A stretch of DNA of 64,000 nt from Bifidobacterium subtile (GTDB lineage Bacteria; Actinomycetota; Actinomycetes; Actinomycetales; Bifidobacteriaceae): contig NZ_JGZR01000003.1 of NCBI RefSeq assembly GCF_000741775.1, forward strand, positions 62,001-126,000, written 5' to 3'. Every line of letters starts with the position of its first letter. Position 1 is the stretch's first letter. The notes beneath the pieces were generated by a model that saw only the letters and a program-made list of their open reading frames with translations, searched no databases and was not told where the DNA came from. The position numbers and the translations under genes are program-made. Below are positions 28,671 through 36,755 of this stretch, piece by piece.

Positions 28671-28787
28671 TGGAGAAAAGCGCAGAACCGTGAGGAAAGG
28701 TGCATCGATTATCGACGTGAGCTGCGATGCAACAGCTCACGCACATTGAACACAGCGTGGCGGAGCCAAGTTTTAGGCAATGAGCAC

Positions 28788-29615
28788 TCAGCGCGCCAAA
28801 CCGGAGAGATGCGGATCGACCGAATGCACCACATCCACCAGATCGCCGTTGGAGAGCAGCGGACGCTGGAACTCGCGCCACGGCTCGACCTCGACCTCCC
28901 AGCGCCCGGTCTGCCGGTCGAGCACCGGCCGCGCGGTCTGCTCCCAGCGCACGCGGTGCGTGGTGCGACCGGTCTGCGGGTCACGGCGCGAATAATGCAG
29001 GCAGGTGCAGTTCGTGATGCGCCATTCGGGCGCATCGGCACGCTTGAGGAACTCTTCATCGGAAAGATCTTCGAGCGTGAGCATGAGCGCCTGCATGAAG
29101 TCGCCGTGGCTGACCACCACCACCGACTGCGCCTCCGCTCTGCGGTTGAGCGAAGTCAGCAGATTATGCACGCGATCCTCGGCCACGTCCGCGATGGATT
29201 CGCCTGCCGGCGGCCGCCAGTACAGCGGATCAGTGCGCTTGAAGATCCAGTTGCGCTGGTAATTGGTGCGGAACTCGTCTTGCGTGACCGTGCTGATCTC
29301 GCCCCAGGAGCGCTCGCGCAGCACGCGCGTCTCCTCCCATTTGGCCTTCGGCAGCGCCATGGTCGCCGCCGTCTCGCGCGTGCGCACATACGGCGAAACC
29401 AGGTAGCGGTCGAACAGCTGCTGCTTCGAGACCAGCCAGCGCCCGATGCAGTCGGCCTGCTTGCGCCCAGTAGCGGTCAGCCGCCACGAGCGATCGGGGA
29501 CCGTGACGTTATCCTGCGTGAACAGGGAATTGTCGCCGGCTTCCCCCGCCTTGACGATGACATTCGCCTCCGACTCCCCGTGTCGTATCACATACAGATC
29601 CAATGGCATACCCAT
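28788..29615 (-). CDS. Histidine phosphatase family protein (phosphoglycerate-mutase-like)
   Basis: The N-terminal catalytic motif VIRHGESEAN has the phosphorylated histidine, and VVVSHGDFMQAL supplies the second histidine. RERSWGEISTVTQDEF contains the acid/base glutamate region. With 275 residues and no strict PGM signature at the start, a broad-specificity phosphatase is likelier than glycolytic mutase. AGGAGG lies 9 bases before the ATG. It is a stand-alone gene, and its substrate is not predictable. Confidence 0.82.
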   Translation of the reverse strand: MGMPLDLYVIRHGESEANVIVKAGEAGDNSLFTQDNVTVPDRSWRLTATGRKQADCIGRWLVSKQQLFDRYLVSPYVRTRETAATMALPKAKWEETRVLRERSWGEISTVTQDEFRTNYQRNWIFKRTDPLYWRPPAGESIADVAEDRVHNLLTSLNRRAEAQSVVVVSHGDFMQALMLTLEDLSDEEFLKRADAPEWRITNCTCLHYSRRDPQTGRTTHRVRWEQTARPVLDRQTGRWEVEVEPWREFQRPLLSNGDLVDVVHSVDPHLSGLAR

Positions 29616-29770
29616 GCCCTAATTCCTCCTTGAAACCGCGCCCCGCGGCCATTCGTCCATTCATTCATAGCTATCCACTCCATACTGTACCGTCATCCGC
29701 CCGCATTCGGCCACTGGAGCATCCGACTGTTTGCGATCCTTCCTTCATAGCGCAGCCCGCCGTGAAGCAG

Positions 29771-29812
29771 CCCGTTATAAGCAGCCCATTATAAAAAGCC
29801 CGTTATAAAAAG
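29771..29812. repeat. Three 14-bp tandem repeats with TTATAA cores
   Basis: Units begin with CCCGTTATAA at 29771, CCCATTATAA at 29785 and CCCGTTATAA at 29799, a strict 14-bp period. They lie 70-115 bases upstream of the peptide-binding lipoprotein start. Each unit offers a TATAA -10-like element, so transcription may start at several points. Confidence 0.6.
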
Positions 29813-29884
29813 CGCTGATAGCCCGAAGCAACCGGCGAAAAAGCCATTCAGGTAGCATTGGACGCGAATATTAAGGAGAGCATC

Positions 29885-31522
29885 ATGACCATCACATCCC
29901 GAAAAAGCAAGGAGGCCGCTGCGCTTGCAGCGGTAATCGGCATCGCGCTGGCGCTCGGCGGCTGCGGGGCCTCGGGCGGCGGCAACGCCTCATCAGGACC
30001 GGCAGCCATCATCGTCAACGACTCCGAGCCCGCGGCTGGTCTGGTTCCCAGCGACACCAACGACTTGGCCGGATGGAAGGTGGTCACGCAGCTCTTCGAA
30101 GGGCTGGTCACCTTCAGCAACAGCGGCAAGCTAATCTACGCGGACGCCCAATCCATCACGCCGAATGCGGACGCTTCGCAATACACGATCAAGCTGCGCC
30201 CGGGACTGAAGTTCTCCAATGGCGAGGCGATCACCGCGAAGACTTACGCCAAGTCATGGTCCTTCGCAGCCAATGCGGCGAACGGGCAGATGGGCGCCTC
30301 CATTTTCTCGACTATCAAGGGCTATGACGCGCTGCAAGACAAAAACGTCGACAAGAACGCGCAGCTTTCCGGGCTTGACCCTCTCGATGATTCCACGCTC
30401 AAGGTGACGCTCGCCGCCCCGGACTCGTCCTTCGCCTACAAGGTCGGCGATGTGGCGTTCCTGCCGCTGCCATCAGCAGCCTACAGCGACATCAAGACGT
30501 TTGGCCAGAAGCCCATCGGCAACGGTCCCTACGGCTTCAAGTCATGGACGCATGACCGGCAGATCGAGCTGGTGCCGAACAAGACCTACACTGGGCCGCG
30601 CAAAGCTCAGAACGGCGGGGTGACTTTCCGGCTTTACACCGATCTGGATAGCGCTTACGCCGATCTGCAGGGCGGCAACCTCGACGTGCTCGACACGATT
30701 CCCAACTCCGCGCTGTCCACCTATGCCAAGGACGATTCGGTGCAGGCCTTCAACAAGCCCGGCCCCGGATTCAAATCCTTCACCATCCCTCAGAATCTCA
30801 AGCATTTCACTGGCGAGGAAGGCCGTCTGCGCCGAGCCGCGATTGCTCTGGCCGTTGACCGCGCCACCATCATCACGAAGGTGCTGCACAACACGGCCAC
30901 GCAGGCGACCGATTTCACCGCGCCAACCATCGTCGGGCACAGCACGGGCCTCGCCGGAACCGACGTGCTCGACTACAATGCCGCCAAGGCGAAGGAACTC
31001 TGGAAGCAGGCCGACGCGATTGCTCCATGGGACGGAACCTTCCGGCTTGCCTACAGCGCCGACAGCGGCACCAAGCCGTGGGTCGAGGCGATCGCCAATT
31101 CCATCGGGAACGCGCTGGGAATTATGAGCCAGCCGTATGCCTTCCCCACGCAGAAGGAGCTGACCGGGGCGATTCAGAATCGCACCATCGGCGCGGCTTT
31201 CCTGCAAGGCCTGCAATCCGACTATCCGCATCCCGAAGGCTACCTCGTGCAGGCATACTCCTCCGCCGCAGCGGACGGCAAGGGCCTGAACAACGGGGAC
31301 TACAAGAGCGCGGCCTTCGACAGTCTGCTCGCCCAGGCCGCCCGGCAGACCACGCTGGACGGCGCAATCGACTACTACCACCAGGCCGAAGAGCTCCTGC
31401 TCAAGGATTTGCCGGTAATCCCGCTCTGGTATGCGAACGTCAACGCGGCCGCCGGCAAGAACATCAAGAACATGTCGTTCAGCTACATGGGCGTGCCCGA
31501 ATACCAGAAACTGCGCAAGTAG
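29885..31522 (+). CDS. Peptide-binding lipoprotein of an ABC importer (OppA/DppA family)
   Basis: This extracytoplasmic solute-binding protein of SBP family 5 has about 545 residues. The signal peptide ends in the lipobox ALGGC, with Cys27 as the lipidated residue. The mature part has VTQLFEGLVTFSNSGKLI, the family signature SNGEAITAKTYAKSWSFAAN, and RRAAIALAVDRATI. The start is ATG 29885, with AAGGAGAGCATC upstream. No permease or ATPase genes are next to it, so it must share a transporter encoded elsewhere or act as an orphan receptor. A long run of stem-loops follows its stop codon. Confidence 0.92.
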   Translation: MTITSRKSKEAAALAAVIGIALALGGCGASGGGNASSGPAAIIVNDSEPAAGLVPSDTNDLAGWKVVTQLFEGLVTFSNSGKLIYADAQSITPNADASQYTIKLRPGLKFSNGEAITAKTYAKSWSFAANAANGQMGASIFSTIKGYDALQDKNVDKNAQLSGLDPLDDSTLKVTLAAPDSSFAYKVGDVAFLPLPSAAYSDIKTFGQKPIGNGPYGFKSWTHDRQIELVPNKTYTGPRKAQNGGVTFRLYTDLDSAYADLQGGNLDVLDTIPNSALSTYAKDDSVQAFNKPGPGFKSFTIPQNLKHFTGEEGRLRRAAIALAVDRATIITKVLHNTATQATDFTAPTIVGHSTGLAGTDVLDYNAAKAKELWKQADAIAPWDGTFRLAYSADSGTKPWVEAIANSIGNALGIMSQPYAFPTQKELTGAIQNRTIGAAFLQGLQSDYPHPEGYLVQAYSSAAADGKGLNNGDYKSAAFDSLLAQAARQTTLDGAIDYYHQAEELLLKDLPVIPLWYANVNAAAGKNIKNMSFSYMGVPEYQKLRK

Positions 31523-31567
31523 CAGTCTGCATCCTGCGGATTCGCTGGACTTTTTGGACTCTTTGGA

Positions 31568-31743
31568 CTCTGTCTTGTTTGCGACACCGACAGGGGTCAG
31601 ATGTCATAAACAAGACATGTCCGGCGAACTCTGTCTCGTTTGAGACATTTATCTGGGTTACTTGTCGTAAACGAGACAGAGTACAGAGGGCTCTGTCTCG
31701 TTTACGACACCCAGCCCCTGTTAGTGTCATAATCGGGACAGAG
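31568..31743. repeat. Three tandem stem-loops of one family, 61-62 bp apart
   Basis: Left arms begin at 31568, 31629 and 31691 with the consensus CTCTGTCTCGTTTACGACA. The matching right arms are at 31602-31617, 31663-31681 and 31725-31743. Loops are 15 or 16 bases and differ. The stem is conserved and compensated while the loops vary. The outer pair at 27036-27145 uses the same stem. No protein is encoded here, and the function is unknown. Confidence 0.8.
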
Positions 31744-31785
31744 TCCGCAGGCCGCTACCATGCTTGCGGCACACACCCCGGCTTA

Positions 31786-31897
31786 GCGTCACGAAAGGGG
31801 CATTATCCGGGCAGCTGTGCCCCTTTTGTGCCTCTCAGCTCAAACAAGCGTCACGAAAGGGGCATAGTCATACTCAACGCTGCCCCTTTCGTGACGC
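31786..31897. repeat. Two further tandem stem-loops of another family, 62 bp apart
   Basis: GCGTCACGAAAGGGGCA occurs at 31786-31802 and 31848-31864. The right arms are at 31818-31832 (two differences) and 31881-31897 (perfect, 17 bp). The loops are 15-16 bases. The period equals that of the neighbouring array although the stem sequence is unrelated. It is part of the 462-base gap between the lipoprotein gene and hsp20. Confidence 0.8.
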
Positions 31898-31911
31898 AAG
31901 ACGCAAACAGG

Positions 31912-31951
31912 AGGCCGTGTCGGCACAGGCAACCCCGTACCGACACGGCCT
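31912..31951 (+). terminator. Intrinsic terminator, plus strand
   Basis: AGGCCGTGTCGG (31912-31923) and CCGACACGGCCT (31940-31951) pair perfectly, followed by TTCGTG on the plus strand. It ends the stem-loop arrays and could close transcripts entering from the lipoprotein gene or shield hsp20 from the other side. Confidence 0.6.
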
Positions 31952-31984
31952 TTCGTGTGCAGCTCGAAAGCTGCGGTTCACGCA

Positions 31985-32446
31985 TCAGCTCTCAATGGCG
32001 ATCTGATGCTTGACTTCGACCTGCGGCTTCGGCTCGACCTTCGCAATCGCGAGACTCAGCGTGCCGTCCTTGTAGCTGGCGTGGATGTCGGACTCCTTCA
32101 CCGCGTCGCCGACGTAGAAGCTGCGCGAGCACGAGCCGACATAACGCTCGCGGCGCAGCCACTTGCCGCTCTTCTCGTCCTTGTCCTCGTGGCTCTCGTC
32201 CTTGTGCGCGGACACGGTGAGATACCCTTCATGCAGCTCGATTGCGATATCGTCCTTGTTGAAGCCGGGCATGTCGATGTCGACGTCATAGGACTTGTCG
32301 CTTTCACGCACGTCGGTCTTCATCATGTCGCCGGACGCGGCCGCGCCGCTCACCCGAGACGGCAGCTCACGCCATTGCGAGAAGAAGGGATCATCGAAGA
32401 GATCCGTGAACATCGAGTCATTCATCAGTGACGGAAACATAGCCAT
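31985..32446 (-). CDS. hsp20: Small heat-shock protein Hsp20
   Basis: This is an ATP-independent holdase chaperone of 153 residues. The alpha-crystallin domain runs from about residue 40 to 145: DVRESDKSYDVDIDMPGFNKDDI, ELHEGYLTVSAHK, and the closing YKDGTLSLAIAKVEP. The start is ATG 32446, with AAGGAG eight bases upstream; an earlier in-frame start at 32464 overlaps the ribosome site. Upstream lie a 20-bp stem-loop in the leader and an HAIR-like operator, so heat induction through HspR is likely. Confidence 0.93.
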   Translation of the reverse strand: MAMFPSLMNDSMFTDLFDDPFFSQWRELPSRVSGAAASGDMMKTDVRESDKSYDVDIDMPGFNKDDIAIELHEGYLTVSAHKDESHEDKDEKSGKWLRRERYVGSCSRSFYVGDAVKESDIHASYKDGTLSLAIAKVEPKPQVEVKHQIAIES

Positions 32447-32470
32447 AATCGATACTCCTTGCATTACGAG

Positions 32471-32526
32471 GGAAACGTCTGGTCAGGCGGCCGACATTGC
32501 TGCCGACCGCCTGACCAGACGTTTCC
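32471..32526 (-). promoter_or_regulatory. 20-bp perfect stem-loop in the hsp20 leader
   Basis: Arms 32471-32490 and 32507-32526 pair perfectly (outer part GGAAACGTCTGG) with a 16-base loop that can itself fold. It lies between the operator and the ribosome site, ending 25 bases before the hsp20 start. It could be a leader structure affecting translation or stability, or a terminator guarding against readthrough from upstream. Confidence 0.55.
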
Positions 32527-32607
32527 GGAGTCCCTTCAGGGGAGCTCCCGTGTGTTCCTTTCACTGTGTTCAACCGAGTCAGGAGCAGACATCTTCCCAA
32601 GTTTTAC

Positions 32608-32643
32608 CTTGAGTGAACAAAACTTGAGTGCTTGAGGCTCAAG
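32608..32643. promoter_or_regulatory. HAIR-like HspR operator
   Basis: CTTGAGT (32623-32629), seven bases, then GCTCAAG (32637-32643) match the actinobacterial HspR box CTTGAGT-N7-ACTCAAG with one difference. Extra half-sites CTTGAGT (32608-32614) and CTTGAGG (32631-32637) overlap or flank it. It is upstream of hsp20. Confidence 0.8.
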
Positions 32644-32697
32644 TTTTGGAAAACATGCATTGTGCAGTTAAGCCTGCCGACGGATGACCACTATCTG

Positions 32698-33288
32698 TCA
32701 CTTGTCACCGTAAGGAAACACCCGGCTATGCTGAGCTTCGAACTCACGCACTCGGCACATGCGGCCTTCGTCATTGAACTCGATGATGGACACACCGTCG
32801 AATATGTAGGGCTCCTTTTCGCGCCCGCTAAATGTCCAGGTCACGCTCAACGCCGGCATCCCCAACGGATTCAGGCCGTGCATCATCTCATGGATATCCC
32901 ACGAATCGACCACCTGCTTGGCGAGCATATCGCCAATCCATCGATGCATCTGTTGCAATCCCCGATAGACCGGCCCATAGCATTCCTCATACCGGCAATC
33001 CTGCGCGAACAGCTTGTCAAGATCGCTGAAATCGCAAGTCTCCCACATTGCGAAATACCGTCTGACTGATTGCTCGAGTGCATCCCATGACATCGTTGGG
33101 ACGCTCGCTTCGGCACGGTCCTGCGGCATTTTGGAGTCGGTCGCGTCCGCGGCATGCATGCCGCCTGCGTTACCGGCGTCGTCAGCCACGTCAACCTCTG
33201 TAAGCAATCGAACTTCGGCAACGTGCGGCTCGTCAGTCGGATTTTCGGCGCCATCGCCGTTGCCCGCATCGCATGAATTCGAATTCAT
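32698..33288 (-). CDS. SnoaL/NTF2-like domain protein
   Basis: The protein has 196 residues. The first 65 are acidic and low complexity, and the rest forms a SnoaL-like alpha+beta barrel: ALEQSVRRYFAMWETCDFSDLDKLFAQDCRYEECYGPVYRGLQQMHRWIGDM, then SVTWTFSGRE and YIFDGVSIIEFNDEGRMCRVREF. Such folds bind small ligands or act as isomerases or accessory domains; no substrate can be assigned. The ribosome site is weak and a start further in, near residue 54, is possible. Confidence 0.75.
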   Translation of the reverse strand: MNSNSCDAGNGDGAENPTDEPHVAEVRLLTEVDVADDAGNAGGMHAADATDSKMPQDRAEASVPTMSWDALEQSVRRYFAMWETCDFSDLDKLFAQDCRYEECYGPVYRGLQQMHRWIGDMLAKQVVDSWDIHEMMHGLNPLGMPALSVTWTFSGREKEPYIFDGVSIIEFNDEGRMCRVREFEAQHSRVFPYGDK

Positions 33289-33337
33289 GGCATCATCGTA
33301 GCCCTTTTACCTCTTCGCCATATGCCTCGGAGTCTTA

Positions 33338-33703
33338 TCATGACAACCGTGCGGCAAGATAGTCGCGCAGTATTACAGCCTGATTATGCTCCGGGTCTTT
33401 CGCCCCATACAGCAAGGTCACCGCATCGTGCGCTCTGCAGATGTCCAGCAGTTCGCCAACCGCCGGATTACCGTCCAGCTCTTGGAGATAGCGAGCGCGA
33501 AACTCCTCGAAACGCTCAGGATCATGCCCGAACCATGTGCGCAGCTCCGTCGAGGGGCCAATCTCCTTGAGCCACAGGTCGAGCCGCGCCTTGACCTTCG
33601 ATATGCCCCGAGGCCAAAGCCGGTCAACAAGAACCCGATAGCCGTCGTCGTTGTCGGCGGAATCGCCTACATCGTCATAAATGCGCTTGATTGCAATACC
33701 CAT
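33338..33703 (-). CDS. DUF488 family protein (YeaO-like)
   Basis: This conserved 121-residue cytoplasmic protein of unknown function is recognised by RVLVDRLWPRGISKVKARLDLWLKEIGPSTELRTWFGHDPERFEEF and the closing VTLLYGAKDPEHNQAVIL. Its 5' side carries a run of degenerate 15-bp tandem repeats starting 17 bases upstream of the start codon. No partner gene is evident. Confidence 0.85.
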   Translation of the reverse strand: MGIAIKRIYDDVGDSADNDDGYRVLVDRLWPRGISKVKARLDLWLKEIGPSTELRTWFGHDPERFEEFRARYLQELDGNPAVGELLDICRAHDAVTLLYGAKDPEHNQAVILRDYLAARLS

Positions 33704-33719
33704 GCTTCCATCTTCGTCG

Positions 33720-33824
33720 CCGCTATGACATTTACCGCTATGACATATAAGACTGCGACATGTACCGCTATGACAAGTAAGACCGTGAGATCCAAGGGTA
33801 TGGCATTTGCCGCTACAACTTCCC
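33720..33824. repeat. Seven degenerate 15-bp tandem units
   Basis: In-register 15-mers start at 33720, 33735, 33750, 33765, 33780, 33795 and 33810. The best conserved are CCGCTATGACATTTA, CCGCTATGACATATA and CCGCTATGACAAGTA. The period of 15 could be a decayed pentapeptide-type coding repeat or a leader repeat of the DUF488 gene, which begins 17 bases away on the minus strand. Confidence 0.6.
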
Positions 33825-33855
33825 TACGCACCCCCAGCCCTGACTTGAAGCCGCG

Positions 33856-34563
33856 TCAGCTCACGCCGAGCAGCATTCCTATAGCGAGCACGATGGCACC
33901 GCCCAAGGTGACCACGAGGAGGGAATTCTTCATGGGCACATGCAGGAAATGGTAGCGAATCCAAGCAATTACGAAGAGCTCAATGGCGACCACGATGAGC
34001 GCGATGAGCAACGACAGCCGCAGACTGGGAATGAGGAATGGCAAGGTATGGAAAACGCCGCCAATGGTCGTCATCCCGCCGGTTATGACGCCGCGCACGA
34101 TGGCCGAACCGCGTCCCGTCGTCTTGCCGGTGTCGGAAAGCGCCTCGGACCAGCCCATGCTCACGCCTGCGCCAAGTGCCGTGGCCATGCCGACGAGGAA
34201 CGCCGTTCTCGGGCTGGACGACATGGCGGCGGCGAAAATCGGCGCAAGCGAACTGACCGTGCCGTCGATAAGACCCACCAGACCAGGCTGCACATATTGC
34301 AGCACAAAGGCGTCGTGGCTTATGCCGTGTGGGAAATGCGTGTCCTGTGACATTGCACGCTCATCGCCCGTTTCGGCCTCGTACGCCGAAGTTGCTTCGT
34401 TCAATGCCGCTGCGCTCTCTTTATTTTCTTCGCTCACAGCGTTTGCTGAGTTTGTTGCGTTCGCTGCAGCATTGATCACCATTCCGTTGATTTCCTTGCC
34501 CTGCGCTTGCGCGGCACCGCCCATTGCGAGCGCACCCGCAGCTATCCCGTTTTCCATGACCAT
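33856..34563 (-). CDS. VIT1/CCC1-family metal transporter (iron or manganese exporter)
   Basis: An N-terminal low-complexity, acidic cytoplasmic part (residues 1-75) is followed by a VIT1 domain of about five helices: FVLQYVQPGLVGLIDGTVSSLAPIFAAAM, VGMATALGAGVSMGWSEALSD, GRGSAIVRGVITGGMTTIGGVFHTLPFLI, and two C-terminal helices. This branch resembles the membrane part of MbfA-type iron exporters, without the ferritin-like domain. GGAGG lies 6 bases before the ATG. It is divergent from a Fur-family gene with a shared AT-rich region, suggesting metal-controlled efflux. Confidence 0.8.
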   Translation of the reverse strand: MVMENGIAAGALAMGGAAQAQGKEINGMVINAAANATNSANAVSEENKESAAALNEATSAYEAETGDERAMSQDTHFPHGISHDAFVLQYVQPGLVGLIDGTVSSLAPIFAAAMSSSPRTAFLVGMATALGAGVSMGWSEALSDTGKTTGRGSAIVRGVITGGMTTIGGVFHTLPFLIPSLRLSLLIALIVVAIELFVIAWIRYHFLHVPMKNSLLVVTLGGAIVLAIGMLLGVS

Positions 34564-34592
34564 GTCGGTCCTCCAATCTTTATTCGTTCTTT

Positions 34593-34616
34593 ATCTTAAG
34601 TCTTTTTTAATAAGAT
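34593..34616. promoter_or_regulatory. Dyad between the VIT1-type gene and the Fur-family gene
   Basis: ATCTTA (34593-34598) and TAAGAT (34611-34616) flank a T-rich centre. It lies 30 bases upstream of the VIT1 gene and 60 bases upstream of the Fur-type gene. The AT-rich dyad is a reasonable Fur/PerR-type operator, though it is only a partial match to any consensus. Confidence 0.4.
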
Positions 34617-34675
34617 GCAAATTAAAGAAAAGAAACGCTGGAAATAAAGGAGACACGCTGGTACCCTTGGACCTT

Positions 34676-35182
34676 ATGGACTTGGAACTGAAGGAACGGC
34701 ACGGGGTGCGCGACCTCGATAGTCTGCTGCACGATCGCGGGCTGCGCAACACTCCGCAGCGCCAGCTCATCTACCGCATCGTCGCTTCCTCCCCCCAGCA
34801 TCTGAGCGCCGTGGACGTGCAGCAGCGGCTCGAAGACACCATGCCCGGCATCTCGCTGCCGACTGTGTACGCCACGCTGGATCTCTTCGCCGAGCTGGGC
34901 ATCGTGCGCAAAATGGCGCTGGCCGAAGGCCCTGTGCTCTACGACACCGGGCAGCGTCACCCGCACGCGCATATGGTGTGCCGTCAATGCGGCCGCATCT
35001 TCGACCTCGACATTCTCCCGGTCAATGACGCCGACGTCGCTGCCGCGGCGAACCAAGGCTTCCAGGTCGATTCCGGCGATCTCGTGCTGCACGGGCTGTG
35101 CGCTGACTGTCAGGCCCGCGGGCGCATATCAGCTGTTAATGCCGTCACCGCCGTCACCAAGGAGCAGCGCAAAGCGGCGTGA
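34676..35182 (+). CDS. Fur-family metal-responsive regulator
   Basis: The N-terminal winged helix is DLDSLLHDRGLRNTPQRQLIYRIVASSPQHLSAVDVQQRL with LPTVYATLDLFAELGIVRK. The dimerisation domain has the metal site HPHAHMVC, the structural zinc pair CRQC, and the second pair CADC. The length is about 168 residues. The start is unclear: AAAGGAG lies 23 bases before the ATG at 34676 and 14 bases before a TTG at 34667. It is divergent from a metal exporter gene, so it is probably a Fur, PerR or Mur-type sensor. Confidence 0.88.
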   Translation: MDLELKERHGVRDLDSLLHDRGLRNTPQRQLIYRIVASSPQHLSAVDVQQRLEDTMPGISLPTVYATLDLFAELGIVRKMALAEGPVLYDTGQRHPHAHMVCRQCGRIFDLDILPVNDADVAAAANQGFQVDSGDLVLHGLCADCQARGRISAVNAVTAVTKEQRKAA

Positions 35183-35213
35183 CGCGAGTCGCTTCGGAAT
35201 CGAAAGGCGCTTC

Positions 35214-36323
35214 ATGAAACGCAGACGAATCGTTCTCGGCGTCGGTATCGTTCTGATTGTCGCCTTGGCGTTGAGCATCATCACACTGCATCGATTGAAT
35301 TTTCGCTCTGTCGTCTACCATGAGACGCCAATGCAGACGTATCGGGTCATACATCCTCTTTCAACCACTCCGGTGAACGATTCACCAAACATCGCAGACT
35401 GCAAACCCGAGAACATCCGTGCCGTTGCGGAATATTTCAATGCCGCCATGGGAACCGGCGGAATGTCGATTCGGTTTGCGAACGTCAGCGACCAGCCCTG
35501 CCGCATCACTGGCGCAACGCCGAAGCTCACTATGGTTCGCGGCGGCACAAACATGAAGTTCAGACAGCTGCCGTTGCCCGACTATAGGTCTTCTGGCAAC
35601 GACGAAACGAATCCGAAAATCGCATATATTCCAAACGGAAAGGCTGAGATACTGGCTTCGTACGAGTCCGCCACCGTTTCCGTGAACTGGCAGATCAGTC
35701 AACAGATCGATCGCACAGCCCCTATCTCTTTGACGGCTGCGCTGCCCCAATTGGGCGAAATCGCTATAGTGCCGGGAACTAACGCTTCGAATGGTGATGT
35801 CATCAGTACCGACCCCGGGCTTGATATCACTGTGAGCACGCTGACAATGCCTAGCTTCATCTCGCCTAACGACGACCCGTTGCAAGACAGCAGCCGCGTG
35901 GAACCATGCCGATTCGCCATCGAAGATTTCCGAGCGGACCCTCCAGCGTCCTCGTCATCAGGCGAAGGCTCAGGCCCGCGCTCATTGTCTCTGACCTTGC
36001 GCCATCTCGGATTGCAGCCATGCAAGCCCGACAGCATCATAGCCATTGCGGCTGCGAACAATCCGAGCTATCCGACGGAGCTTCTATCAATTTCACAATC
36101 GACTGTGGCGTCGCCTACGTTGTCGACGGATGGGGCCACAGCAAAGAAAAACCTTCTCGCTCCAGGCAAGAACATTATCTACAGCTATACCTGCGGGCAG
36201 GAACAGCCGGTTCGCAGGCCGCCGAGCTGGGTCGCAGAGCATTACGGCAGCTGGAAGCCAGCGCCAATCGACGTGGTGCCGCTGCCTGAACAATCCTCCA
36301 AATTACTGTCGTGCGCGTCGTAA
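35214..36323 (+). CDS. Membrane-anchored extracytoplasmic protein, DUF4232-like
   Basis: After the basic start MKRRRIVLGVG there is one membrane helix (residues 5-24) and then about 345 extracytoplasmic residues. The stretch MSIRFANVSDQPCRITGATPKLTMV resembles the beginning of the DUF4232 fold, and a second similar half follows (SLTLRHLGLQPCKPDSI). The two paired cysteine-containing segments suggest two Ig-like modules. It starts 31 bases after the Fur-type gene and may be co-transcribed. The function is unknown. Its GC content is slightly lower than that of its neighbours. Confidence 0.65.
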   Translation: MKRRRIVLGVGIVLIVALALSIITLHRLNFRSVVYHETPMQTYRVIHPLSTTPVNDSPNIADCKPENIRAVAEYFNAAMGTGGMSIRFANVSDQPCRITGATPKLTMVRGGTNMKFRQLPLPDYRSSGNDETNPKIAYIPNGKAEILASYESATVSVNWQISQQIDRTAPISLTAALPQLGEIAIVPGTNASNGDVISTDPGLDITVSTLTMPSFISPNDDPLQDSSRVEPCRFAIEDFRADPPASSSSGEGSGPRSLSLTLRHLGLQPCKPDSIIAIAAANNPSYPTELLSISQSTVASPTLSTDGATAKKNLLAPGKNIIYSYTCGQEQPVRRPPSWVAEHYGSWKPAPIDVVPLPEQSSKLLSCAS

Positions 36324-36456
36324 CCGATATCTGCCTCGCAACGGACACAAAAGTTATGCTGCACGGTTAGCCCAAAAATATTCCAGCAGATAACATCTAG
36401 TATGATAGCGATTATCCGAGTTTAACTAGAACATACCAGTGCTAAGGAAAAAACCG

Positions 36457-36750
36457 ATGCGATACGTGCCTACTACCGTGAAACGCGACCTGCGCATCAT
36501 CGGCGAACGGTTTTCGCAGCAGCGCAAACTGCTGCTGCTGACCATCGCCGACGTGGGGCAGCGCGCCGGAGTAAGCCCGACCACTGTGGCGAACCTCGAA
36601 CAGGGCAAGGCGGTGCGTTCGGATTCGATGCTCGCCATCGCCCGCGTGCTGCAGCTTGCCGACGCCATTGTGACGGCAAGCGACCCCTACCGAACTGATC
36701 TCGGCCGGCTCCGTGCTAACGAACAGCTTCCTAAGCGCGTCCGGAGGTGA
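36457..36750 (+). CDS. HipB-like XRE-family transcriptional regulator (orphan)
   Basis: This 97-residue protein has a helix-turn-helix, LTIADVGQRAGVSPTTVANLEQGKAVRSDSMLAIARVL, and the tail DPYRTDLGRLRANEQLPKRVRR seen in actinobacterial HipB-type proteins. AAGGA lies 8 bases before the ATG at 36457. In HipAB modules the next gene encodes the HipA kinase; here the next gene is a DUF1801 protein instead, and its start lies five bases beyond this stop. The toxin is therefore missing locally. Confidence 0.8.
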   Translation: MRYVPTTVKRDLRIIGERFSQQRKLLLLTIADVGQRAGVSPTTVANLEQGKAVRSDSMLAIARVLQLADAIVTASDPYRTDLGRLRANEQLPKRVRR

Positions 36751-36755
36751 GGGAT

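Noticed and set aside
28451..28787. Small gene upstream of uraA
   Set aside because: The frames here lack ribosome sites and run through the direct repeats; nothing resembles a protein.
31568..31897. CRISPR array
   Set aside because: The repeated units are hairpin arms with complementary partners and short loops, not identical repeats with unique spacers, and no cas gene is present.
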